In this document: piece by piece, positions 1 through 6,070 of the stretch | Layout: each line of letters opens with the position of its first letter | Numbering within the stretch: position 1 is the stretch's first letter | Assembly (NCBI GenBank): GCA_048939265.1 | Contig: JBHLPQ010000206.1 | Span: 1-6,388, forward strand | From: Hodarchaeum sp048939265 | Lineage (GTDB): Archaea; Asgardarchaeota; Heimdallarchaeia; Hodarchaeales; Hodarchaeaceae | Length of the DNA stretch: 6,388 bases | Direction: 5' to 3' | Notes under the pieces: model-generated | The model's database searches: none | What the model saw: only the letters and a program-made list of their open reading frames with translations | Told to the model about the DNA's origin: nothing | Translations under genes and position numbers: made by a program

Positions 1-99
1 ACCTTGAATGCCGCCTCCTTCTCCACTAGCTCTTTTCTACGGTCATCTGAAGGAAACTTGAGCTTAAACTCTTTTTACTTCGCAGGAAAAATAAAAACG
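1..99. other. Leader region, no supported gene
   Basis: This stretch precedes the large secreted-protein gene. The + strand frame running through it is serine-rich, continues out of frame into the main gene, and has no ribosome site, so it is not a credible gene. On the - strand, positions 3-74 are open and charged in composition, but a stop lies at 75-77 and no ATG follows it. I found no convincing -35/-10 pair. The promoter of the downstream gene may be degenerate or lie further left. Confidence 0.5.
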
Positions 100-107
100 A
101 GGAGGTG
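100..107 (+). promoter_or_regulatory. Strong Shine-Dalgarno site
   Basis: AGGAGGTG lies just upstream of the ATG at 113, close to the ideal anti-SD match and spacing. It decides the start: the next in-frame ATG, at 173 (residue 21), has no purine-rich site before it, and starting there would remove the basic n-region of the signal peptide. Confidence 0.9.
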
Positions 108-112
108 CAAAA

Positions 113-235
113 ATGAAAAACAGGGGAAAGGCGATAAAATGGAAAGAGAAAACAGCTTCAAGAACTGCACTTATGGCGCTTGTTATCCGTGCGGTAGCGT
201 TGACATTCATCCTTGGTACCCAGTATGCATTGGCT
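113..235 (+). other. Sec-type signal peptide
   Basis: Residues 1-41 have a long lysine/arginine-rich n-region (about 1-17), a hydrophobic core (about 19-36), and a cleavage motif YALA before GDP, with alanine at -3 and -1. No twin-arginine pair is present, and no lipobox cysteine follows, so a soluble exported protein rather than a lipoprotein is expected. The exact cleavage point is inferred. Confidence 0.85.
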
Positions 236-3200
236 GGCGACCCACATTGGTACACTGAGACAGTGGACAGCATAGGGGATGTCGGTCATTGTATCTGCCT
301 TGCCCTGGATAGCAACGGTAACCCTTGCATCAGTTATTGGGATGACTCCAATCAGGATCTAAAGTATGCTCGTTTTAATGGTTTAAATTGGAATATAGAG
401 ACAGTGGACACTAATGTGGGGGCATGGACCTCCCTTGCTCTCGACAACAGCAATAACCCCCATATCAGCTATAACGATGTAGTTTGGCCTTACGACTTGC
501 TAAAATACGCTCGTTATACTGGCACATATTGGAATATAGAAACAGTGGACACTGCGGGTGGCGGATATGGAACATCCATCGCGCTGGACAGCTATGGCAG
601 ACCACATATCAGCTACCAAGACTGGGGCAACCGTGATTTGAAATATGCTTGGTATAATGGAACATACTGGGATATACAGACAGTGGAGAGCGAAGGAAGC
701 GTGGGATGGCACTCCTCTATCGCACTGGACATCAACGATAAACCTCACATTAGCTACTGGAAAGGTGATCCAAATTATGATCTAAGATACGCACACTATG
801 ACGGCGGGTGGGATATAAAGACAGTAGACAGCACAGGCAATGTTGGTTCAGCTTTCTATACATCTATTGCTTTGGGTACCGACAATAACCCACACATCAG
901 CTATTATGATCAGACCAATGCTGATCTTAAATATGCACACTTCGACGGAGCAAGCTGGAATGTAGAGAGAGTAGGTGATCTTCTCGGAGGCGAGGGGGAG
1001 TATAGTTCCATTGCTTTGGATAGTGGTAACAACCCTCACATCAGCTATTATGCCTGGAACCCACCAGGACCAACTCTTAGGGATCTGAAATATGCATACT
1101 ATGACGGCAGTTGGCACATAGAGACAGTGGAGAGTGAAGGAGACGTGGGATGGTATACTTCAATTGCTCTGGATAACGACTTTAACCCTCACGTCAGCTA
1201 TTATGATATAGCCAATGGTGATCTCAAATATACCTTTCGACAAAAGTTTCCGCCGGCTTGCGTGGTCTCACCGAGGAGTCTAGATTTCGGCTACGTCACT
1301 GTTGGGAATATTGCCGACATCGACTTCATTATTACCAACGAAGGCGAAGAAACGCTCAGCGGGGAAGTTACCGAGTCGTGTCAATACTTTAGCTTAGTCG
1401 GAGACGTAAGCTATAGTCTGGGAGCAGGAGAATCGGATACTTTTACAGTCCGCTTCAACCCCCTTACAGATGGAGAATATCATTGTATGATTCAGACAGG
1501 CACTGACTGCGACAGTCTCCCCTGCGTGGGTATAGGAGAGTATCTACCTGATTGTGAACTCTCGCAGACCAGTCTGAATTTTGGCACGGTGACTGTTGGC
1601 GATAGCCTCGATAAGAGTTTCAGTATCACGAATACTGGTGGAGGCAGGCTCCAAGGAGAAATAGAAGAGTCGTGCCCATACTTCCAATTAGTGACCTCGA
1701 CAACCTATGACTTGGGAGGGGGATACTCTAAAACTTTTTGGGTACGTTTTAAGCCTCTTTCTGCCGGAACAAAAAATTGCACAATAGAAACAGGAAATCC
1801 TCTTTGCAACGATCTCCCCTGCACGGGCATAGGAGAAGATCCACCCGACTGTTTCGTTACACCTACGAGTCTGGATTTTGACACGGTTGCTATGGGTGAT
1901 TATGATGAGAAACAATTTACTATCAGAAACAATGGCGGTGGTACACTCAGCGGAGTGGTGAGTGTATCCAGTGATCACTTCAGCATAGTCGGCCCGACAA
2001 GCTACAACCTAAGTCAAGGCCAGCAAAAATCCTTCACAGTGCACTTTGAGCCTCAGTCCTCCGGCAACTTCAACTGTACCGTGCAAACCGGAGAGGATTG
2101 TGTTAATAATGTCTCTTGTGCCGGTGTTGGATATTTCTATTTTATCCATCTAACAGATCCACACGTCGGTACTACGGGTGCGTATGAAAGATATCAATTT
2201 GTTATAAATTCAATCAACAATCTTTCTCCCCAACCAGAATTTGTTGTGATATCTGGAGATTTAGTCCATAAAGGAGACAGGGTTGACTGGTGGGCTGGGT
2301 TCTATTACACTACACAAAATCTTATGGTGCCATACTTTCTATGCGTGGGAAACCATGATCATTATTGGTACTGGCCGGGTGAGATTCCATCGTTTGATCC
2401 ATATTTTTGGGATGATGAGTGGCAACCAACTGATAACCTTCATCTCATATCAATGAATTCAGGAAAAGATGAAGATGTTTGGGAATGGATAGGGATTTAT
2501 CCATTACAATATTACTGGCCAGCAGATTTCCTTCCTGAAGCCGAAGGACTTGCTGATTCACAAATTACATGGCTAAGTCAGGTAATTGATGATTACCCCG
2601 AATATAACAAAATTCTATTTATGCATCATCCGGTGTTCTGTACTCACTCAGAGTGGCAGTTTGAGGGAGAAGATCAGACCAATGGATGCATAACAAGAAA
2701 CAGAGATGGATTAATTGATCTCTTGCGCGATAATGCTGTGAAAGTTGTTTTGGGGGGACATGTGCATGATGAAGCATATTGGTATTTCCTGGATACTCAT
2801 GATTACCTGAATTCCTTAGGGGAACCACCCAACGGGCGTTATTGGAGTAGTTATAGCTTCTGTGCCGGCTGTCTACCAATGTATGTTATTACACGTGCAA
2901 CAGGCCGGTACCTGCGATATCGGAGAATTGACGTTATAGGTGACGAAGTGAGGGTGTGGAAAGATGCACGATTTAGTCACGACAAAAAGCTAGCGGAATA
3001 TCACACAGATATAACCTATTTGTTTCCAGGCAAACAACAGCAGATTTTAACTGAATTGAATGATACCTCTTCCCCGGGAAGGCTTCACGTCTACGATTTG
3101 GATAGCAATCATGTTGGCTTTAACCATTCCAGTGGAGTAATAGACTTAGAGATAAGCATGGCCTATTATGAGGATGAGACGGTCTTAGCTGATACAACCG

Positions 3201-4573
3201 ACAGCTTGTTCTGGACACCTTCTGAGGTAATTTCGCTATTTTTGGAACCAGAAGAATCTTATACCTATGAAATTGAGATATTCATGGATTGCACGTTAAA
3301 TGTCTATGGTCGTTTTATTGAGAAAAATGATTCAGGTGAGATTTCCACCATTTACAGCGATATCCCGGTTTCAGCTGGCTCTGTTGGCAAATTTTTCATC
3401 GATGATGAAGCAGTTGACCATACGCTTTACATAGACGATGATGGAGACGGGGATTTTGACAGAGGAATTCCACCTAGCGACATTGTAGCTCCGCATGATG
3501 TAGGTGTCTCAAATGTGGTGCTGTCTGATTCGGTTATTCAGCAAGGTGACTCTTTGACCGTTCATGTCTATGTAGAGAATCAGGGTCATTACACAGAAAC
3601 TTTTGATGTAATCGCTTACGCTTGCGGAGATATGTTTTTCGATCCTTTCTGGATTTTGAATGCTGATATGTGGAGCTATTATAGTGATGATGTGCCACGA
3701 GACTCTGTCAGTGTAAGCGGAGGACTTTTGCACGTCCGCGGTACTATTCTTCCTTTCCTGGATGCGGGCCTTACCAGTATAACAGAGTTTGATTATCCAA
3801 TTACTGTGGAAACGAAACTCAAATCTATTTATAATTACCATTGTTCTCCCAGTTTATTGTTTGGCACGGAATCTAATTCATGCTATATCGACCTTTGTTA
3901 TGACACCTGGGATGATGGATGGCGCGCTGAGTATACTGATACCACGGGGACCCATCTTGTTAACTGGGATGGTTCCATAAGTACTGAAACCTGGTATAAA
4001 CTCAAGCTGGTTATAGAAGAAGCCAATTTCAAAGCATATCTGGACGATACTCTTAAGGTTGACAGAGCCTGGTCACCCCCGGATGAATATCCAAAAGTAG
4101 TCAGTCTTACTTCATCATGCGGCATGATAGGAAGTGGAGATTTTGACTGGGTAAAAATCCAATCTAAATATGACACCAAAATCGGTGAAAACACTGTTGT
4201 CGATTTAGCTCCGGGTGAAAGTACAATTGTGAGCTTCAAATGTAGCACAAAAGACATTACTGCAGGATACTATACTCTTAAGTCTAACATTCAACCAGTA
4301 CAAGGAGAAACAGATTTAAGTGATAATACCTTCACAAGTAGTGCTGTAAGGATCACTGCATGTGGGGATTGTAACGCCGATAATAATGTTGACATTTCAG
4401 ATGTTGTCTCTATTATTAACTACTTATTCAGAGATGGCTCTGAACCACTGCCAATGTTGTGCTTGGGCGATGCAAATGGCAATGGTGAGGTAACTATTGC
4501 TGATGTCGTTTATCTGGTTAACTATGTTTTGAAAAGCGGAACGCCGCCTGTTAATTATTGTTGTGCAATTTGA
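113..4573 (+). CDS. Secreted multidomain metallophosphoesterase with propeller, ASH, CARDB, LamG-like and dockerin-like modules
   Basis: This 1486-residue exported protein has a predicted hydrolase core. Seen in order: signal peptide (1-41); seven ~48-residue propeller repeats (45-377); three Cys-bearing ASH/HYDIN-like repeats (380-674); a metallophosphoesterase domain (675-950) with D682/H684, D716, N747/H748, H838 and H883/H885, the complete dinuclear-metal ligand set of the calcineurin-like class III family; a beta-rich module with an Asp-rich loop (1108-1116); a CARDB-like domain interrupted by a LamG-like domain; and a two-loop dockerin-like tail. It has 34 cysteines, many in periodic positions, which suits disulfides outside the cytoplasm. 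There are no membrane segments after the signal peptide and no sorting signal that I recognise. The family hydrolyses phosphomono- or diesters with two bound metal ions; the substrate here is unknown. The gene stands alone, with its own ribosome site and terminator. Frame and stop are clean, with no sign of truncation. The enzyme class is well supported; the biological role is open. Confidence 0.9.
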   Translation: MKNRGKAIKWKEKTASRTALMALVIRAVALTFILGTQYALAGDPHWYTETVDSIGDVGHCICLALDSNGNPCISYWDDSNQDLKYARFNGLNWNIETVDTNVGAWTSLALDNSNNPHISYNDVVWPYDLLKYARYTGTYWNIETVDTAGGGYGTSIALDSYGRPHISYQDWGNRDLKYAWYNGTYWDIQTVESEGSVGWHSSIALDINDKPHISYWKGDPNYDLRYAHYDGGWDIKTVDSTGNVGSAFYTSIALGTDNNPHISYYDQTNADLKYAHFDGASWNVERVGDLLGGEGEYSSIALDSGNNPHISYYAWNPPGPTLRDLKYAYYDGSWHIETVESEGDVGWYTSIALDNDFNPHVSYYDIANGDLKYTFRQKFPPACVVSPRSLDFGYVTVGNIADIDFIITNEGEETLSGEVTESCQYFSLVGDVSYSLGAGESDTFTVRFNPLTDGEYHCMIQTGTDCDSLPCVGIGEYLPDCELSQTSLNFGTVTVGDSLDKSFSITNTGGGRLQGEIEESCPYFQLVTSTTYDLGGGYSKTFWVRFKPLSAGTKNCTIETGNPLCNDLPCTGIGEDPPDCFVTPTSLDFDTVAMGDYDEKQFTIRNNGGGTLSGVVSVSSDHFSIVGPTSYNLSQGQQKSFTVHFEPQSSGNFNCTVQTGEDCVNNVSCAGVGYFYFIHLTDPHVGTTGAYERYQFVINSINNLSPQPEFVVISGDLVHKGDRVDWWAGFYYTTQNLMVPYFLCVGNHDHYWYWPGEIPSFDPYFWDDEWQPTDNLHLISMNSGKDEDVWEWIGIYPLQYYWPADFLPEAEGLADSQITWLSQVIDDYPEYNKILFMHHPVFCTHSEWQFEGEDQTNGCITRNRDGLIDLLRDNAVKVVLGGHVHDEAYWYFLDTHDYLNSLGEPPNGRYWSSYSFCAGCLPMYVITRATGRYLRYRRIDVIGDEVRVWKDARFSHDKKLAEYHTDITYLFPGKQQQILTELNDTSSPGRLHVYDLDSNHVGFNHSSGVIDLEISMAYYEDETVLADTTDSLFWTPSEVISLFLEPEESYTYEIEIFMDCTLNVYGRFIEKNDSGEISTIYSDIPVSAGSVGKFFIDDEAVDHTLYIDDDGDGDFDRGIPPSDIVAPHDVGVSNVVLSDSVIQQGDSLTVHVYVENQGHYTETFDVIAYACGDMFFDPFWILNADMWSYYSDDVPRDSVSVSGGLLHVRGTILPFLDAGLTSITEFDYPITVETKLKSIYNYHCSPSLLFGTESNSCYIDLCYDTWDDGWRAEYTDTTGTHLVNWDGSISTETWYKLKLVIEEANFKAYLDDTLKVDRAWSPPDEYPKVVSLTSSCGMIGSGDFDWVKIQSKYDTKIGENTVVDLAPGESTIVSFKCSTKDITAGYYTLKSNIQPVQGETDLSDNTFTSSAVRITACGDCNADNNVDISDVVSIINYLFRDGSEPLPMLCLGDANGNGEVTIADVVYLVNYVLKSGTPPVNYCCAI
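245..1243 (+). repeat. Seven tandem propeller-type repeats (protein level)
   Basis: Residues 45-377 hold seven repeats of 45-51 residues with the consensus W-x-IETVDS, SIALD, NNPHISYYD, DLKYA-x-YDG. The HISY-type motif starts at residues 72, 117, 165, 212, 261, 309 and 360, and the LKYA-type motif at 83, 130, 176, 224, 272, 325 and 371. Each unit has four probable beta-strands, and seven units of four strands fit a closed seven-bladed propeller. Repeats 4 and 7 share TVESEG-x-VGW and look most recently related. The fold is inferred from periodicity; the ligand is unknown, with carbohydrate or protein binding both possible. Confidence 0.8.
1250..2134 (+). repeat. Three ASH/HYDIN-like Ig-fold repeats with conserved cysteines
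   Basis: Residues 380-674 form three units of about 99 residues, each starting C-x-V/L-x-P/Q-x-SLDF and carrying TVGD, F-x-ITN-x-GGG-x-L-x-G, YF-x-LV, a strand ending VRF-x-P, and an NC-x-I-x-TG...C...LPC-x-GIG close. This matches the ASH/choice-of-anchor-D style, a beta-sandwich known from surface and ciliary proteins. Cysteines recur at 383/481/580, 423/521, 458/556/655, 466/565/663 and 471/570/669. The third unit has serine in place of the second cysteine. The units probably act as spacers between propeller and enzyme. Confidence 0.8.
2135..2962 (+). other. Metallophosphoesterase catalytic domain
   Basis: Residues 675-950 carry the five blocks of the calcineurin-like superfamily: IHLTDPHVG (D682, H684), ISGDLVHKGD (D716), CVGNHDH (N747, H748), LFMHHPVF (H838) and VVLGGHVHDE (H883, H885). 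All metal ligands are present, so activity is expected. Spacing fits the class III/CpdA-like group better than purple acid phosphatases. An aromatic-rich insertion of roughly 70 residues (about 750-820) after the GNHD block probably lines the active-site mouth. The domain starts immediately after the last ASH strand, with essentially no linker. Confidence 0.92.
2963..3484 (+). other. Beta-rich module ending in Asp-rich probable calcium loop
   Basis: Residues 951-1124 follow the enzyme. The segment includes GRLHVYDLDSNHVGFN, an IDLEI strand with an AYYEDE turn, YTYEIEI, and a terminal loop DDDGDGDFD (1108-1116) followed by IPPSD. I have seen this combination (LHVYDS...GHVG...IDLEIPGAYY... and a DLDGDG loop) as a recurring C-terminal module in surface proteins of uncultured bacteria, but cannot name a family with certainty. 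Calcium binding by the loop is inferred from acidic residues at alternating positions. Confidence 0.6.
3485..4360 (+). other. CARDB-like Ig-fold domain, split by an insertion
   Basis: The first half (residues 1125-1170) reads HDVGVSNVVLSDSVIQQGDS, then VHVYVENQGHYTETFDVIAYA. The second half (1353-1416) has VVDLAPGESTIVSF, then DITAGYYTLKSNIQPVQGET and DLSDNTF. Together they match the usual CARDB pattern (ENQG...TF-V-YA, then L-PG-ST-V-F, then G-Y-L-A-I-PV-GE-D--DNT). In ordinary members these halves are nearly contiguous; here about 180 residues lie between them. Confidence 0.72.
3623..4168 (+). other. LamG/concanavalin-like jelly-roll nested in CARDB
   Basis: Residues 1171-1352 contain ILNADMWSYYSDDV, VSVSGGLLHVRG, YPITVETKLKS, SLLFGTESNSCYIDL, STETWYKLKLVIEEANFKAY, LDDTLKV and DFDWVKIQ. 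This series is typical of laminin-G-like or GH16-like jelly-rolls: a W-x-x-Y opening, SGGLLHV, TVE--LK, W-KLKL-I, and DDTL near the end. It has cysteines at 1171, 1244, 1257, 1262 and 1336. I see no glycosidase catalytic motif, so it is probably a binding module. Confidence 0.65.
4361..4570 (+). other. Dockerin-like C-terminal module
   Basis: Residues 1417-1486 carry two EF-hand-like calcium loops. The first has D1419, N1421, D1423, D1427 and D1430, followed by VVSIINYLF. The second has D1453, N1455, N1457, T1461 and D1464, followed by VVYLVNYVL. Loop spacing and the following helix fit type I dockerins, which bind cohesins. Extra cysteines at 1417, 1420, 1450, 1483 and 1484 are unlike clostridial dockerins. 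No cohesin is encoded in the window, so the partner is unknown; such modules in non-cellulolytic bacteria may only be a stable calcium-binding terminus. Confidence 0.82.
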
Positions 4574-4581
4574 AACAACTA

Positions 4582-4600
4582 TAAAAAAACCCTTTTTTTA
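4582..4600. repeat. AT-only palindrome after the stop codon
   Basis: A perfect inverted repeat, T-A7, CCC, T7-A, lies nine bases after the stop codon. The stem is A-T only, so it is weak alone. It offers a T-run to transcripts from either direction and may support termination at this convergent junction. Confidence 0.4.
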
Positions 4601-4612
4601 CCTCAAGAATTT

Positions 4613-4650
4613 TGGGGGCGGAGATGATAGCTCCGCCCCTACTTTTTTAT
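4613..4650 (+). terminator. Rho-independent terminator
   Basis: GGGGCGGAG (4615-4623) pairs perfectly with CTCCGCCCC (4631-4639) across a 7-base loop. A G-T wobble and one A-T pair extend the base, and six T follow at 4643-4648. This is a textbook terminator for the + strand gene. Read on the - strand, the hairpin has no adjacent T-run, so it is a poorer terminator for the convergent methyltransferase gene. Confidence 0.88.
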
Positions 4651-4694
4651 CCTTCGACTCTGTACGTTATACTTAAAATTTATGAAAATAGAAA

Positions 4695-6068
4695 TCAGAG
4701 GATTAATTTCACCACTGTCTCAATATGCGGGGTGTGGGGGAACATGTCTACGGGCTGCACTTGGTCTATTTTATACCCGCCTTCACAGAAAAGCTTCAAA
4801 TCCCGGGCTAATGTGGCTGGGTTGCAGGAAACGTAAATCAGCTTTTCTATCTTAATATCGCCCAGATAGGCTACTACATCTGGATGAAGCCCTGCCCTGG
4901 GCGGATCGACTACTACCACATCGAATTTTTCGCTTCTGGTTATAAGTTCTGATAAGACTTTCTTTGCCTCGCCACAGACAAACTCACAATTTGATACTTT
5001 GTTCTTCTGAGCATTTCTCTGGGCATCCTCAACTGATTGAGAGAGCGATTCCACACCTATCACTTTTTTAGCTTGATGTGCCAGGAAAATCGAGATAGTA
5101 CCGATCCCGCAGTATAAATCCAGTACATTATCATCTGTTTTAAGATCAGCAAAGTCCTTCACAACGGTATAAAGTTTTTCCACCTGATAGCTATTGGTCT
5201 GGAAAAACGAGTTGGCTGATAGATCAAATAAAAAATCACCTACCTTCTCGGTTATATGATCTTTTCCGGCTAAAAACACCTCTTCCTCCCCTACAGCGAT
5301 TGTAGCAAGCCTGGAATTTATATTTCGCATCACACTTGTTATCTGAGGAAGTTTTTCAACTAATCCTTTTGCAAATTCTTCCTGAAATGGGAAATTCCCT
5401 TTGTTGGAGATCAAGTTTACCATTACTTCAAATGTACTTTTGGCCTCCTTGATTGCTAAATATCTCAAGAATCCCTGATGCTCTTTTAAATCATAAACTG
5501 ATGTCTTTTTTTCTCTGAAAAATCCTCTTATCCAGCTAACTATCTTATTGGAAAGCTCGGACTGCAAAAAGCACTCTTTCAGATCAAAAACCTGATCGTA
5601 TCGACCTCTGGGATGAAGACCTAAAATCAATTCCTCTTTCTCATTCTTATCAAATGAGAACTCCATTTTATTTCTGTAAAAATAGAGCTTATCTGAACCG
5701 AGGATGGGATTTATCTTTATCTCTTTAAAACCGCCGATATGAACCAGGCTGTCTTTTACCTGTTTGGTTTTATATTCCATTTGATATTCATATTTAAGAT
5801 TCTGAAGCAGACACCCCCCGCAAAAGCCAAAATGGGAACACCTGGGTTGAGTTCTTTTGCTTGACTCTTTGATTATTTCGAGAACTTCAGCCTCTGCAAA
5901 TGATCTTTTCCTTTTTAAGATTTTAGCTTTGATCACATCGCCGGGGACAGCGTTGTGAACCAATACCACCATCCCATCCAGCTTGGCGACGCCCCTTCCC
6001 CCAAAAGCTAGATCGAAAACCTCCAGCTCAACCACCTCACCCAATTTAGTTGATTTGACTTTATCCAT
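4695..6068 (-). CDS. rlmD: 23S rRNA (uracil-5-)-methyltransferase, RlmD/TrmA family
   Basis: This 457-residue protein transfers a methyl group from S-adenosylmethionine to C5 of a uridine in RNA. Seen: an N-terminal TRAM RNA-binding domain (about 7-65, with FGGRGVAKL and VPGDVIKAKI); iron-sulfur ligands C77, C83, C86 and C166 in the C-x5-C-x2-C...C pattern of RumA/RlmD; FFQTN (288-292); a SAM-binding motif VLDLYCGIGTISIFLA (315-330); VDPPRAGL (387-394); the catalytic nucleophile C415 in SCNP; and the C-terminal HIETV block with probable general base E449. Full length and all key residues are present. The family also contains RlmC, RlmCD and TrmA. The Fe-S cysteines and TRAM domain favour 23S rRNA over tRNA, but the exact target (U1939, U747 or both) cannot be read. 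The ATG overlaps the stop of the upstream gene, with no clear ribosome site, so translation is probably coupled. Confidence 0.93.
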   Translation of the reverse strand: MDKVKSTKLGEVVELEVFDLAFGGRGVAKLDGMVVLVHNAVPGDVIKAKILKRKRSFAEAEVLEIIKESSKRTQPRCSHFGFCGGCLLQNLKYEYQMEYKTKQVKDSLVHIGGFKEIKINPILGSDKLYFYRNKMEFSFDKNEKEELILGLHPRGRYDQVFDLKECFLQSELSNKIVSWIRGFFREKKTSVYDLKEHQGFLRYLAIKEAKSTFEVMVNLISNKGNFPFQEEFAKGLVEKLPQITSVMRNINSRLATIAVGEEEVFLAGKDHITEKVGDFLFDLSANSFFQTNSYQVEKLYTVVKDFADLKTDDNVLDLYCGIGTISIFLAHQAKKVIGVESLSQSVEDAQRNAQKNKVSNCEFVCGEAKKVLSELITRSEKFDVVVVDPPRAGLHPDVVAYLGDIKIEKLIYVSCNPATLARDLKLFCEGGYKIDQVQPVDMFPHTPHIETVVKLIL

Positions 6069-6070
6069 CA
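6066..6070 (-). promoter_or_regulatory. TGATG stop/start overlap
   Basis: On the - strand the dehydratase TGA (6070-6068) and the methyltransferase ATG (6068-6066) share one base. The 20 bases before the ATG lack a Shine-Dalgarno match, so the second gene is probably translated by re-initiation from the first. This also supports the chosen methyltransferase start and a single operon. Confidence 0.8.

Noticed and set aside
58..97. Possible sigma-70 promoter (TTGAGC followed by AT-rich AATAAAA)
   Set aside because: The spacing is about 28 bases, far from 17, and no good -10 box lies at the right distance.
173..175. Alternative start codon (residue 21) for the large protein
   Set aside because: It has no Shine-Dalgarno site and would delete the basic n-region of the signal peptide.
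4..258. 84-residue + strand ORF at the left edge
   Set aside because: It overlaps the signal-peptide region of the large gene in another frame, has no ribosome site, and shows low-complexity serine-rich then basic composition.
245..1243. CRISPR-like or satellite DNA repeat
   Set aside because: The periodicity is at protein level, with diverged codons and variable unit length, inside one continuous reading frame.
3509..3841. 110-residue - strand ORF inside the large gene, and similar antisense ORFs at 500-748, 848-1117, 1688-1978, 2619-2879 and 3898-4257
   Set aside because: They are antisense shadows of the large gene with no family motifs; those over the repeats mirror the repeated codons.
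4612..4836. 74-residue + strand ORF
   Set aside because: It starts in the terminator hairpin and runs antisense to the well-supported methyltransferase.
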